A DNA stretch of 64,000 bases from Anaerolineaceae bacterium (GCA_002699585.1 PABP01000038.1:868001-932000), one strand, 5' to 3'. Positions 1-8,966 are shown, counted from the stretch's first letter. The notes: generated from the letters alone by a model not told the origin. A program made the numbers and translations.

Positions 1-2
1 GA

Positions 3-554
3 ATAGACATGATAGCAACTCGAGCAAAAGACATTGCTGGTTTTGTCAAAAAGGCCAACAATCCAAAAAAAAATTATCAAAACCCTATCAACGAGATTCA
101 AGATCAAGTTGGCGCAAGAATTGTTGTCCATTTACAGAGCGACGTAGACCACATTGCACACAAGATGAAAAGTGAGTTCACTTTCATTGAGGTGCAAGAA
201 AAAAAACAAAGTGATCCAAAGGCATTTGACTATCAAGCTCGCCATATGATATGTCATCTACCCCCACAGATCATAAATAAACACAATAGTTTGATTTCAC
301 TATTTGAACTACAAATCTGCACGTTGTTTCAGCACGCATGGGCAGAAGTTAGTCATGATCTAGCATACAAACCTAATCACGAAATACCAGAAGAAATCAC
401 AAGAAAAATAGCTCTCATTGCTGCTCAGGCGTGGGGGGCTGACTTAATGTTCCAAACAATATGGAATGAGCTAGAGCAACCAGGACCAACACAAGGAATA
501 GAAGACAAGGTTGAAAACACTGATAACAAGCATAGCTCATCTTCACCTAGCTAG
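3..554 (+). CDS. RelA/SpoT-domain protein (small alarmone synthetase-like), 5' truncated by window edge
   Basis: The visible 184 codons match the RelA/SpoT nucleotidyltransferase fold, which makes (p)ppGpp from ATP and GDP/GTP. The segment RAKDIAGFVKKA followed by NPINEIQDQVGARIVV is the typical start of the domain. The later FELQICTLFQHAWAEVSHD holds the conserved E-Q-T-x-x-x-HAWAE core. The frame is open to base 3, upstream of the first ATG at 9, so the N-terminus lies outside the window. There is no HD hydrolase, TGS or ACT part, which suggests a stand-alone synthetase. The Ser-rich C-terminal tail after about residue 165 is not conserved. Family assignment is secure; activity is inferred. 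Confidence 0.85.
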   Translation: MDMIATRAKDIAGFVKKANNPKKNYQNPINEIQDQVGARIVVHLQSDVDHIAHKMKSEFTFIEVQEKKQSDPKAFDYQARHMICHLPPQIINKHNSLISLFELQICTLFQHAWAEVSHDLAYKPNHEIPEEITRKIALIAAQAWGADLMFQTIWNELEQPGPTQGIEDKVENTDNKHSSSSPS

Positions 555-620
555 GCCTTCAATCGTACAGCTTATATAAACAATCAATTCTCAGATTTAA
601 CTTTGGGTCTCTATGTTAAA

Positions 621-758
621 TCTTTCTCTGTGCGCTCTGTGTCCTCTGTGGTGAAATCCCAAACATCGTACCATATGGAACGCTTTTCACGCTCATTTTA
701 TGCTACGCTGGCCCTGAGCAAGACTTCACTCAGCACTCAAAACTCGGCCCTCAGCACT
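621..758. repeat. Dispersed intergenic repeat, copy 1 (GTGCTCTNTGT / CTCAGCACT type)
   Basis: Bases 621-658 carry the run CTCTGTGCGCTCTGTG followed by TCCTCTGTGGTGAAA. Bases 727-758 carry CACTCAGCACTC and CCTCAGCACT. The reverse complement of 53958-54066 has the same two motifs in the same relative order. The rest of the 555-864 gap holds the asnS terminator and no credible gene. Confidence 0.6.
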
Positions 759-810
759 GTTTTCAAAACTTTTTCTCGTTATGCAGCACTATACTGCGGA
801 TACTGCAAAC

Positions 811-842
811 AAAAATCGCCCCAACCGAAGTCAGAGCGATTT
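811..842 (-). terminator. Rho-independent terminator of asnS
   Basis: On the minus strand, AAATCGC (842-836) pairs with GCGATTT (819-813) around an inner stem and is followed by a T run. It lies 23 bases past the asnS stop. Confidence 0.7.
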
Positions 843-864
843 CATACGTGAGTGAATGTGCTGC

Positions 865-2202
865 TTATGGGTACTTGCGATTCAGCAAACGCGCGTAGGG
901 AATCGTCTCGCGGATATGGTCGAGCCCACAGATCCAGGCCACGGTGCGCTCAATGCCGATGCCAAACCCGGCATGCGGCACGCTCCCGAACTGGCGCAGT
1001 TGCAGGTACCAGTCGTAATTCTCTTCCGGCAGGCCCTGCGCTTGCAGCTTCTGGCGCAGCAGGTCGGCATCGAAGATACGCTCGCTGCCGCCAATGATCT
1101 CGCCGTAGCCTTCCGGCGCCAGCAGGTCCACGCTGCGGCAGACCTCATCACGTCCGGCGACGGGCTGCATGTAAAATGCCTTCACCGCGCTCGGATAGTG
1201 ATAGACGAACACGGGCCGATTGAACATCTCGGCCAGCGCGGTTTCATGCGGGCTGCCGAAGTCCTCGCCCCATTCAATCTTGAGCAGTTCTTTCTGCTCC
1301 GGGTCGTCAGTTTCGTCGGCCAGCTTTTGCAGGCGCTCGATGGCCTCATCATAGGTGATGCGCGGGAACGGCGCGGCGATGTTCGCCAGTTGGACCGTAT
1401 CGCGCTCGATGATCTCTAGCTCTTGCTGATGCTTGGCCAGCACTTGCGCCACAATGTAGCTGACCAACTGCTCTTCGACGTCCATCAACTCGTCCAGGTC
1501 ACAGTAGGCGATCTCCGGCTCCAGCATCCAGAACTCGATCAGATGGCGGCGCGTCTTGCTCTTCTCCGCGCGGAAGGTCGGGCCGAAGCAGTAGACGCGG
1601 CCAAACGCAAAAATATTGGCTTCGTTGTAAAGCTGGCCAGTCTGTGCCAGATAAGCAGGTTCACCGAAGTAATCCAGCTCAAACAGCGTGGTGGTTTCTT
1701 CACCTGCCGCCGGAGTGATGATCGGCGTATCGACCAGCAAGAAGCCGTTGTTATCCAGCCAATCGCGCATGGCCTTGATGATCGTCGCCCGGATGCGCAG
1801 GATGGCCCATTGGCGGTCGCTGCGAAGCCACAGGTGGCGGCGGTCCATAAGGTACTCAGTGCCGTGTTCCTTAGGCGTGATGGGGTACTCGTCGCCCACC
1901 TGGACGACTTCCACGCCTGTCACGCCGATTTCATAACCGCCGGGGTAGCCGGGAGCGCGTTCATCGGCCCGAACGTTGCCCGTAATGATGACTGATGATT
2001 CCTGGGTCAAGCCGCGAATCGCTTCAAAGTCGGCCTCGTCCATTTCTTTTTTGAAGGCCACACATTGAACCTGGCCCGTGCCATCGCGCAGCCGCACAAA
2101 CTGGAGCTTGCCTTTGCCCGTCTTTGCCTTGACCCAGCCACGAACAGTCACTTCCTGGCCATCATACTGGGCTATGTCGCGTACAAAAATCGCCGTCGCC
2201 AC
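865..2202 (-). CDS. asnS: Asparagine--tRNA ligase
   Basis: Class IIb aminoacyl-tRNA synthetase that charges tRNA-Asn. The N-terminal OB fold ([24 protein letters not shown]) binds the anticodon. The catalytic core shows motif 2 in [21 protein letters not shown] and motif 3 in [21 protein letters not shown]. The length of 445 residues is normal. A GTG start at 2202 was chosen because AAGGA sits 8 bases upstream and the OB domain begins right after. The in-frame ATG at 2271 would add 23 residues encoded by the short leader repeats and has no ribosome site. A terminator follows the stop. Asn rather than Asp specificity follows from overall similarity, seen by eye only. Confidence 0.95.
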   Translation of the reverse strand: MATAIFVRDIAQYDGQEVTVRGWVKAKTGKGKLQFVRLRDGTGQVQCVAFKKEMDEADFEAIRGLTQESSVIITGNVRADERAPGYPGGYEIGVTGVEVVQVGDEYPITPKEHGTEYLMDRRHLWLRSDRQWAILRIRATIIKAMRDWLDNNGFLLVDTPIITPAAGEETTTLFELDYFGEPAYLAQTGQLYNEANIFAFGRVYCFGPTFRAEKSKTRRHLIEFWMLEPEIAYCDLDELMDVEEQLVSYIVAQVLAKHQQELEIIERDTVQLANIAAPFPRITYDEAIERLQKLADETDDPEQKELLKIEWGEDFGSPHETALAEMFNRPVFVYHYPSAVKAFYMQPVAGRDEVCRSVDLLAPEGYGEIIGGSERIFDADLLRQKLQAQGLPEENYDWYLQLRQFGSVPHAGFGIGIERTVAWICGLDHIRETIPYARLLNRKYP

Positions 2203-2215
2203 GATAAATATCCTT

Positions 2216-2258
2216 TTCGTAAATGTCACTTCGTAAATGTCACGTTCGTAAACGTCGT
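2216..2258 (-). repeat. Short tandem repeats in the asnS leader
   Basis: Three near-identical 14-mers follow each other: TTCGTAAATGTCAC at 2216-2229 and 2230-2243, and TTCGTAAACGTCGT at 2245-2258, with periods of 14 and 15. They end just before the asnS ribosome site. Confidence 0.75.
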
Positions 2259-2632
2259 GACCTGATGTCACACTCGATAAACAGCGCCATTATAGCATGG
2301 CCAACGCCCCCTTTGGGGGCCGGGATGCTCACCTGGGCACAAACGGGGCCTGTTCTCAGGTCAGGGAGATGACATTCAACAGCGACAACTGAATCGCAAC
2401 AATGGTATGTTCAGGTAACAAATGGAACATAGATTAAGGCGCGGCTCAAGAAAAAATCAAATATATAACAACCTGTTCAAGATTCCTTAACGCTATTCTT
2501 TTATAAATACCGCATAATGTACTTCAAGAGGCACCATAAGAGGGACCATCACCCAACCTTCACATCGATCCTCAATATCGCCCGACTCTAATAGTACTTC
2601 ATGAAAATAAATATCACGGGAGATACAGTATC
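2259..2632. other. Intergenic region, GC hairpin, otherwise featureless
   Basis: A perfect hairpin GCCCCC-TTT-GGGGGC lies at 2306-2320, upstream of asnS. No ORF, RNA gene or clear promoter could be supported in the rest. It must hold the promoters of the two divergent genes, asnS and the small protein at 2633. Confidence 0.5.
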
Positions 2633-3004
2633 ATGACCTTTACAGACTTACTTGATTTCTTACCGCACCGTAGTTTCAAACGTCATTGGCACCCGCAATC
2701 AGAAATTGTCACCGGCGCAGATAGTTTGATGACCGCCCTGTACAACGGCTGGACGCTTTACAGCGAGGATGTCATGTTGCAGCGCGTCCCACTGAGCAGT
2801 GGGCGCACGGTCGCTGTCTATTACTTCAAGCTGCTGAATGGCGACCAACGCCGTATCATGCCTGTCAGCGCCAACCCCTTTGTTGAACGCCTGATCCGCA
2901 ACCAGAATTTAGAGGTCCGGGAACTGGCCCCGATGGAAACACCAGATGCCACGCCTATCAGCATGGTAACGGTCATCGCAGAAGAAAGCTCCCGCACCGC
3001 CTAG
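2633..3004 (+). CDS. Hypothetical small protein, paralogue of the next gene
   Basis: A 123-residue protein of unknown function with no signal peptide or membrane segment. It shares a clear pattern with the product of 3270-3599: H-W-x-P-Q-S, then G-x-D-x-L-M-T-A, a GW pair, a V-x-V-Y-x-F strand, and MPV-x-x-NP-x-V near residues 80-90. The ATG at 2633 is preceded by GGGAGAT at a usable distance. The two genes look like an old tandem duplication, since identity is limited to the core pattern. I know no family name for this pattern, so no function is offered. Confidence 0.75.
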   Translation: MTFTDLLDFLPHRSFKRHWHPQSEIVTGADSLMTALYNGWTLYSEDVMLQRVPLSSGRTVAVYYFKLLNGDQRRIMPVSANPFVERLIRNQNLEVRELAPMETPDATPISMVTVIAEESSRTA

Positions 3005-3269
3005 CCCTTTATTGCGTGACGGCCAAGAGGTCCACTACAGTTCGCTGCATATCTGATGCCAGCAGGTGTCAGCCTGTATATCAACGTTATCTATCAACGC
3101 TGCCTGCCAAATTTGATAGCACCATCCTCTATTCATCAACAAATTGGTTTGTTGATGCCTCTTAAAACGCGTTATACTCATATCCAATGAAATAAATGCT
3201 GTTACTTAATTTGCGTTTAAAATTACTCTGTTATCTTTGATGTAAGATGCCATATGTGAGAGGTTGAAG

Positions 3270-3599
3270 ATGGCAAAACGACAACTCAACACCAACATTT
3301 CGAACTTCCACGTCCAATATCTCGATGTCACCAGCCAACATTGGAACCCGCAATCAGCCTCGTTTGCTGGTGGCGACCACTTGATGACTGCAATTGCACA
3401 CGGTTGGGATATTGTGCGGTGCGTGGAAACCCAACACTGGTATGCTGGGATGCGCAGCGTTACCGTCTATCGCTTTGACCTGGAGCGAAACAACGAGCAG
3501 ATGCAAATGCCAGTGCTGACCAACCCGGCTGTCGCCCGGTTCGTCAGACAGATGGACGTAGATATTGATAAAGAAGACGCAGAAAGCAAGACGGCCTAA
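3270..3599 (+). CDS. Hypothetical small protein, paralogue of the preceding gene
   Basis: A 109-residue soluble protein with the same core as its neighbour at 2633: HWNPQS, GGDHLMTA, HGWD, VTVYRF and MPVLTNP. The charged C-terminus differs. The ATG at 3270 is 6 bases after GAGAGG. A TTG at 3264 in the same frame overlaps that site and is less likely. A gap of about 265 bases separates the pair, so each may have its own promoter. A terminator follows at 3654. Function unknown. Confidence 0.75.
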   Translation: MAKRQLNTNISNFHVQYLDVTSQHWNPQSASFAGGDHLMTAIAHGWDIVRCVETQHWYAGMRSVTVYRFDLERNNEQMQMPVLTNPAVARFVRQMDVDIDKEDAESKTA

Positions 3600-3653
3600 A
3601 GACAGCTGCATTTATAGAAATAGTAAGCCTTAAAGAATAACCTTAGAACTAGA

Positions 3654-3681
3654 AAACGGCGCGCTCTTAAGCACGCCGTTT
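3654..3681 (+). terminator. Terminator after the small paralogue pair
   Basis: AAACGGCG (3654-3661) pairs with CGCCGTTT (3674-3681), extended by an inner GC pair, and is followed by a T-rich tract. Confidence 0.65.
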
Positions 3682-3710
3682 CTGTTTGTCAGTATGGTCT
3701 GTGATGTAGC

Positions 3711-4076
3711 TTAAATCCATTCCAGCTCGGATTTGGTGCGCTCGCTATCGGCATGTTCGCCGGTGTTGAGCGTACCCTTACGCTCGAACATCACGATCTG
3801 GCAAACACCCTGGGCTTCCGGCTTGTGCTCTACTCCAGCAGGGATCACGATGATTTCACCAGGGCCAACCTCAATCGTTTTGTCACGCAGGTGCATATGC
3901 AGGGTGCCATCGGTCACCAGGAACAATTCGTCGGTGTCCTCATGCTGATGCCAGATGAACTCGCCTTCGATTTTGGCAATTTTGATATGCAAATCATTGA
4001 GTTCGCCCACAATACGCGGCGACCAGCGATCATCAAACAGAGTGAACTTCTGGGCTAAATTGACTTTATCGACCAT
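3711..4076 (-). CDS. Cupin-domain protein
   Basis: A single-domain cupin of 121 residues. Motif 1 is visible as WHQHEDTDELFLVTDG, with two His and a Glu able to bind a metal. Motif 2 is the segment PGEIIVIPAGVEHKP, with the final His ligand. Such small cupins bind metals and act as isomerases, dioxygenases or ligand sensors, and the sequence does not tell which. AGGAG sits 6 bases before the ATG. It lies downstream of the persulfide dioxygenase-like gene on the same strand, separated by a terminator, so it is probably transcribed on its own. The C-terminus is acidic and unconserved. Confidence 0.88.
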   Translation of the reverse strand: MVDKVNLAQKFTLFDDRWSPRIVGELNDLHIKIAKIEGEFIWHQHEDTDELFLVTDGTLHMHLRDKTIEVGPGEIIVIPAGVEHKPEAQGVCQIVMFERKGTLNTGEHADSERTKSELEWI

Positions 4077-4093
4077 GGCTGCTCCTAGGATAG

Positions 4094-4120
4094 AAAAAGC
4101 GAAGGCGCTTCGGTGCGCCT
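4094..4120 (-). terminator. Terminator of the persulfide dioxygenase-like gene
   Basis: AGGCGC (4120-4115) pairs with GCGCCT (4108-4103) on the minus strand and is followed after TCGC by five T. Confidence 0.65.
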
Positions 4121-4168
4121 ACGCCATGATAGCACAGGATAACGATATTAGCCGGATGACACCGTAAG

Positions 4169-5557
4169 CTAGCTTTGGACGATGGGCAAGCCTGCCTTTT
4201 GCCAGCCATCGATGCCATCGGACATGTTAACGATGTTATCAAAACCCGCCTTTTGCAGGATACTGGTGACGATCACCGAGCGGATGCCACCACCACAGTG
4301 AATCGCAAGCGGCTCGTCTTTAGGAATATCACCCAGGCGCTGGGGAATTTCGCCCATGTGGATATGCATGGTACCGTCGATGCGTTCGCTGGTGTGCTCA
4401 CTGGCACTGCGAATATCCAGGATTTTCATGCCACTCTTGTAGATTTCCTCAGGCGTCAGCAGCTTGATGGTGCCGGAGGCATCGGCCAGCACTTCATCCG
4501 TGAAGTAACCGGGCACGTTGTCGATGCCAATGGAGAACAGCGCTTCAAGAACGTCCATTACATCATTCTCGTAGGCGATGAAAAACACTGGCTTATCGTA
4601 ATCAACATAGTAGCCGATATAGGTGGTGAAGTTGTTCTCGCTGATGGGCATGTTGATCGTCCCCGGCAGGTGACGCTTGGCGAAATCCGCTGGCGGGCGT
4701 GTATCAATGAAGAGCGCATCCGGTGGCACGATGTCGTCGCTGGGCATCTCGCGAATGTGCTGGGCCTGCGGTAGCTCGCGCAGCAAGGGAGCGCCACGTT
4801 TGTTCAGCCACTTCATATGAGCGAAGTAACCGGGCACTTCCGGCTGATCCGCCAGCAGCCAGTTGACGAAGGTTTCTTCGTTGGCCTGGTTAAACGCCGG
4901 ATTGAACAGCTTTTCATAGCCGAGGGTCGTGCTGGGGACTGCGCCCAGAGCTTTACCACAGGCACTCCCTGCCCCGTGCCCCGGCCAGATTTGCAGATGA
5001 TCCGGCAAATCTTTGAAGCGCTCGATATTGGCGTACTGCTGATGAGCACCTGTGTTGGCCGTGCCAACGACATGGGCCGCTTTTTCCAGCAGGTCCGGGC
5101 GCCCGACATCGCCTACAAAGAGGAAATCCCCTGTGAACGCGCCGACAGGTTGGTCGCCAACGGCCAGGTCCGTCACCAGGAAGCTGATATGCTCCGGGGT
5201 GTGGCCAGGGGTATGCATCACTTCGATTTTGACAGCCCCCAACTGGATGACATCACCATCGTGCAACAACTGCAGGTTGTCATCAGGGAAAATATATTGC
5301 CAGTCCTCGGTGCCCTCTGCACTCAGGCCGATGGTAGCATTGGTGAGCGCGGCCAATTCGCGCGTTCCCGGGGTGTAATCCGCGTGGATATGCGTCTCGA
5401 CAACGTGCGTAATGCTGAGTTCATGTTGTTCGGCAGCTTGCAAGTAGGGTTCGATATTGCGCGAAGCATCGATGACCATCGCCGTGCCAGCATCCGGGCA
5501 GCCAATCATATATGAGGCTTGCGCCAAACGATCATCGTAAAAATATTTGAGCAGCAT
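4169..5557 (-). CDS. MBL-fold hydrolase with two rhodanese domains (CstB/persulfide dioxygenase-like)
   Basis: The N-terminal metallo-beta-lactamase domain (about 1-240) has THIHADYTPGTREL, HTPGHTPEHISF and GDFLFVGDVGRPDL, the ETHE1-like metal site. A degenerate rhodanese follows near 285-345 with no active cysteine. A second, complete rhodanese has the loop CGGGIRS near residue 427. The MBL-pseudorhodanese-rhodanese order is that of CstB, which oxidises persulfides to sulfite and thiosulfate in the cytoplasm. GAGGAAA stands 8 bases before the ATG. A role in sulfide detoxification is inferred from family. A TauE-type exporter, which could remove sulfite, is about 19 kb away and not linked. 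Confidence 0.9.
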   Translation of the reverse strand: MLLKYFYDDRLAQASYMIGCPDAGTAMVIDASRNIEPYLQAAEQHELSITHVVETHIHADYTPGTRELAALTNATIGLSAEGTEDWQYIFPDDNLQLLHDGDVIQLGAVKIEVMHTPGHTPEHISFLVTDLAVGDQPVGAFTGDFLFVGDVGRPDLLEKAAHVVGTANTGAHQQYANIERFKDLPDHLQIWPGHGAGSACGKALGAVPSTTLGYEKLFNPAFNQANEETFVNWLLADQPEVPGYFAHMKWLNKRGAPLLRELPQAQHIREMPSDDIVPPDALFIDTRPPADFAKRHLPGTINMPISENNFTTYIGYYVDYDKPVFFIAYENDVMDVLEALFSIGIDNVPGYFTDEVLADASGTIKLLTPEEIYKSGMKILDIRSASEHTSERIDGTMHIHMGEIPQRLGDIPKDEPLAIHCGGGIRSVIVTSILQKAGFDNIVNMSDGIDGWQKAGLPIVQS

Positions 5558-5711
5558 ATTTGGACTTTCCTCATTTCATAGTTCGGGTTCATTGCCATCA
5601 GTATAAAAGGTTGATCGACAATATGGTCGGCACAAGTTGGCCCTTTTAGATATAAATATGAACTTATATCTAAGACCCCGTCAAGCTGGCCAAGCTAGTA
5701 CGACCATTGCT

Positions 5712-5738
5712 ATTAAAAAGACGGTCCGAAGACCGTCT
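5712..5738 (-). terminator. Strong terminator with UUCG tetraloop
   Basis: On the minus strand AGACGGTC-TTCG-GACCGTCT is followed by TTTTTAATA. This is a textbook terminator for the HEAT/membrane gene ending at 5787. Confidence 0.9.
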
Positions 5739-5786
5739 ATCTCACAAAATAATTGCCCTACTGCCTCGAATACCGCATGCAAAACA

Positions 5787-7256
5787 CTAGCGCAATGCCT
5801 GACGAGCGGCATCGATATCCGATTGGGCATCAGCAAGGGCCGACTGAGCCGTTACCGCGACAACCTTCTGCTGCTCGACAACATTTGCCAGGGCGGCTTC
5901 GCCACGGGCGCAGGTCGATGTGAAGCTTTCCCATGCTTGCCGAGCCAGATCCAGACCCAGATTGAGGTTATCGACTGCACTGAGCATTTCCGTCGGAGCG
6001 GCGGCGGCAATTTCATCAGGCAAGACGTAATTGTCAGGAATCGTCGGCACGATTTCCCGGCAGCCAAGCGTGCTGCCCGTAAATTCGACGTCGTTCCAGT
6101 ATTGCAGCAGGATGGTGATGCCACCACGGAAACTGGTCATTTCATCGACAATGGACTGCATGCTGACGAGTTCTTGCTGCAAGACGCGCGTATCGATCAT
6201 CACAGTCGCCGTAGCTTCTGGTGCAGCAGTCACATCGGCCGTTGACGTCGCAGGTTCTTCTGTCGGCACGACATCCGTCGCTGCGGGTTCAGTGGGTACG
6301 TTTTCCGTTGCAGGCGGCTCCGTCGGCATGGTTGTTGGCATGTCTTCTGGCAGAGGCGCAATATCGGCAGACAGCGTATTCAAATCGCGCTGAACCTCGA
6401 CGATGGTATCGCCATAGGTCACAGCATCAGCCCGCGGAATAGCGGTCTGGTTGCTGCAAGACTGCTGGAACACGTTGAGCAAATCCGCTAACGTAGCGCG
6501 GGCCGTATTCAAGGGGTCGGCGATGGCTGTAAAATCGGCCATTTCGGTTTCCGGCAGGCCCGCTGGAACATTGACAGGTTCGGGTTGGGCGAAGGTCAAG
6601 CTGCAATCAATCGACTCGCCGCGCCCAGCAACCTGCATCTGCTGCTGTAAGAGGGCCGCATCGTTGATCAAGTCGTTATACAACTGGCGCAGTTCAGCAC
6701 CGACCGCGTCGGCGTTGGGCGGCAGTGGTGTCGAGGAGGGCGCTACTGTGACCTGGGCAACGGGTGTCCCACCCAGAGAAATCACATCGGCAGCCATCAG
6801 GCCAGCGACACTCGCCAGGGCCAAAAACGTGATGAACAACAGGCCCATCGCCACATAATAGGGGCGCTTGTTGGCACGACGACCCAATTGGCCTTCCATC
6901 ACGATATCGCTCAACAGATCAAGCGCCTGGTCGCGCTCCGGCTGCGTGCCATCGATGGCATCATCCAGCGACCGGAACATGCCCAGACTATACTCGGCGG
7001 CATCGCGCATTTTCGGGTCTTTATCGTTGGAATAGATGCGAACCAGGGCAGGAATCGCTTTCGGCTCGCCTGATTCTCCCAGGAATTCAATGGCCTTTAA
7101 GCGCTTGTTCTTGGCGAGCTTGGTCGATAAGGCAGCCCGCATATATTTCTCTACACGCGCTTCAAACGCGGCCTGCCGTTTCGCATCACGGTCCGTTGCG
7201 CCAGAGTCGACATTATCGTCATCCAGCCCAGCCAGCAAATCATCAAATTCGGTCAT
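5787..7256 (-). CDS. HEAT-repeat protein with one membrane segment and Thr/Pro-rich extracytoplasmic part
   Basis: The acidic N-terminus is followed by two HEAT-like helices (about 45-90, with AIEFLGESGEPKAIPALVRI). A single hydrophobic segment near 135-160 (YYVAMGLLFITFLALASVAG) suggests an inside-HEAT, outside-tail topology. The external part has coiled-coil-prone stretches and a linker with PTEPPATE-like Thr/Pro/Glu repeats near 310-350. A second Ala-rich helical part ends the protein. The start at 7256 gives a 9-base spacing to GGAG; the ATG at 7262 is too close. HEAT domains bind proteins, so a tethering or scaffolding role is possible. No enzymatic motif seen. Confidence 0.8.
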   Translation of the reverse strand: MTEFDDLLAGLDDDNVDSGATDRDAKRQAAFEARVEKYMRAALSTKLAKNKRLKAIEFLGESGEPKAIPALVRIYSNDKDPKMRDAAEYSLGMFRSLDDAIDGTQPERDQALDLLSDIVMEGQLGRRANKRPYYVAMGLLFITFLALASVAGLMAADVISLGGTPVAQVTVAPSSTPLPPNADAVGAELRQLYNDLINDAALLQQQMQVAGRGESIDCSLTFAQPEPVNVPAGLPETEMADFTAIADPLNTARATLADLLNVFQQSCSNQTAIPRADAVTYGDTIVEVQRDLNTLSADIAPLPEDMPTTMPTEPPATENVPTEPAATDVVPTEEPATSTADVTAAPEATATVMIDTRVLQQELVSMQSIVDEMTSFRGGITILLQYWNDVEFTGSTLGCREIVPTIPDNYVLPDEIAAAAPTEMLSAVDNLNLGLDLARQAWESFTSTCARGEAALANVVEQQKVVAVTAQSALADAQSDIDAARQALR

Positions 7257-7430
7257 GCCCATTGGCTCCGATTTGGTATCATTAAATGTATTGGGCGCAT
7301 GAGTGCTTCCCCATTGTTATGATACGGTATATCCGGCTGGCCAGCAATTGAGGTCAATCACTATTTTGCCAATGACAGGCCGACTACTGCATGACGATTG
7401 ATATATCTACTCACTAAGCTATTCCCCAAG

Positions 7431-8483
7431 CTATTCTTCAATGAGTTTGAGCGTTGCCGTCAGCGGCAAATGGTCCGACCCCAGGCGTGGGCCAATGGCG
7501 CTGCTGAGGGGGACGATTTGCGGCGTGGTCCAGATGTAATCCAGGCGCAGCATGGGCGGGAGCACGTCAGGCAGTTCTTCAGACTCGCCCGCAGGCCAGG
7601 TCGCGCCCAGGCCCCAATTGGTGCGGCGGAAGGCATCGAGCATATTGGCATTGATGACATCATAAATGGGCGAAAATTCGCTCGTATTGAAGTCACCAGC
7701 GACGACAACAGGCAGGTCGGATTGGACCACGCGCTGTAGTAGCTGGGTAATCTGGGCATCACGAGCGGTTTCGCTGTAACGCCAGACTAGCTCTGGCGGA
7801 ATATTGACTGCAAAACGGGCCTGGTCCTGGACAGGCATCAGCAGGTGCATATTGTAAAACTCAACCTGCTCGCCATCGATATCGAGCACAAAGCGCTGAT
7901 GGGCATAGCCTTGCAGGTCAAAGACTTCGCGCTCAACCAATTCATAGCGGCTGAGAAGCACATCCCAATGCACGGAATCGTTGACTTCCTGGACCGGGTA
8001 GCGGTCGGCCATTGCCGCCTGCAGGTCGGGCAAATAGTCAATATTGACTTCCTGTAGCAAGACGACATCGGCATCCTGGACACGCAGCCAGTCGATGACA
8101 TCGTCCATCGTTTCGTTATAAGGATAGACATTGAACGAAATGAAGTCGAACTCGGTGCCATAGGGGGCATCGGGCGGCGCAGCCGGTAACAAACGCGGTC
8201 CCAGCCAGATGCCACCAGCAATCGTCAACAGCAAGGCAACCCCTGCCAGCCGTTTGGCGCGCATGAGGATGGCCAGCGGCAGCACAATGATTAGCGGCGC
8301 GAAGTAGTAAGGCGCGCCATTATGTAACAGATTCAGCCACCAGAATTGGTCATCGAAGATGGGGCGCATGATGACGTAAGTCAGCAAGAACAGCAGATAC
8401 AGGCCAAACACCAAAGTGAGCAGGCGTTGTAACAATGGTGGGCGGCTTTGTGATACGTCAATGTCGGATGATTGCATGGTCAA
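7431..8483 (-). CDS. Membrane-anchored endonuclease/exonuclease/phosphatase family protein
   Basis: Three hydrophobic segments fill residues about 17-100. An EEP-fold domain follows on the outer face. The metal-site motifs are visible: DFISFNV (N), VLLQEVN (E), AGDFN (D and N) and GSDHLPL (D and H). This family cuts phosphodiesters in DNA, lipids or inositides, and this membrane-tethered type has no assigned substrate. The longer frame to 8612 has no membrane or family support in its first 43 residues. The TTG at 8483 was chosen because AGGAG sits 8 bases upstream; the ATG at 8477 is the alternative. A terminator for the gene upstream separates it from that gene. Confidence 0.85.
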   Translation of the reverse strand: MTMQSSDIDVSQSRPPLLQRLLTLVFGLYLLFLLTYVIMRPIFDDQFWWLNLLHNGAPYYFAPLIIVLPLAILMRAKRLAGVALLLTIAGGIWLGPRLLPAAPPDAPYGTEFDFISFNVYPYNETMDDVIDWLRVQDADVVLLQEVNIDYLPDLQAAMADRYPVQEVNDSVHWDVLLSRYELVEREVFDLQGYAHQRFVLDIDGEQVEFYNMHLLMPVQDQARFAVNIPPELVWRYSETARDAQITQLLQRVVQSDLPVVVAGDFNTSEFSPIYDVINANMLDAFRRTNWGLGATWPAGESEELPDVLPPMLRLDYIWTTPQIVPLSSAIGPRLGSDHLPLTATLKLIEE

Positions 8484-8616
8484 CGAGCCATCTCCTATAT
8501 GAATCATTGCCCACATAGTAGCGGAGACATCTGTGCGGCGTAAATGGTGCAGTACCCTGAATCGCCCTGCTGTCAGGTGGTTAATAGCGATTAGGCCAGC
8601 AATAGACGGCATCCAA

Positions 8617-8644
8617 ATAAAAAAGAGGCGCGTGGTTGCGCCTC
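8617..8644 (-). terminator. Terminator of the small gene at 8718
   Basis: GAGGCGC pairs with GCGCCTC around a 6-base loop. On the minus strand it ends in TTTTTTAT. It lies within the artificial upstream extension of the EEP frame, which supports the shorter EEP start. Confidence 0.85.
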
Positions 8645-8717
8645 ATGTCAAAAGCATGTTTATCTTGAAGAATCTATTTTCAAGCCACTCATTAACTTGT
8701 TTTAGGCTACGAGCTGA

Positions 8718-8966
8718 TCATGCAAAAAACGGTTCGACCGCAAAGAAGAAGCGTTCATTTTCATGATGGAGGTAGAGACCTGCCATATTGGCAATCGCCC
8801 GTGGCCGTGCAATCCAGCGTGCTTTATAGCCAATGGGCCGTACCTGCACAATACCCTTAATGGCATCAATGGCCGTAACAAGAGCCTCAATACCATAGGC
8901 ACCGGGTGCTGGATGAACGACGACTTTTTGTCCTAAATGAAGTTCAGGGGGGAATTGACGGGCCAT
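8718..8966 (-). CDS. Hypothetical small protein
   Basis: An 82-residue basic protein without signal peptide or membrane segment. It alternates short beta-prone stretches (LHLGQKVVVHP, ALVTAIDA, GIVQVRPIG) in a way that resembles a small beta-barrel, but I recognise no family. GGAG lies 10 bases before the ATG and a strong terminator follows the stop, so the reading frame is probably real. The downstream end is rich in Phe. Confidence 0.6.
   Translation of the reverse strand: MARQFPPELHLGQKVVVHPAPGAYGIEALVTAIDAIKGIVQVRPIGYKARWIARPRAIANMAGLYLHHENERFFFAVEPFFA

Noticed and set aside
603-851. 82-residue ORF in the gap left of asnS
   Set aside because: Its sequence comes from the dispersed repeat and overlaps the asnS terminator. 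It has no ribosome site and no protein-like composition.
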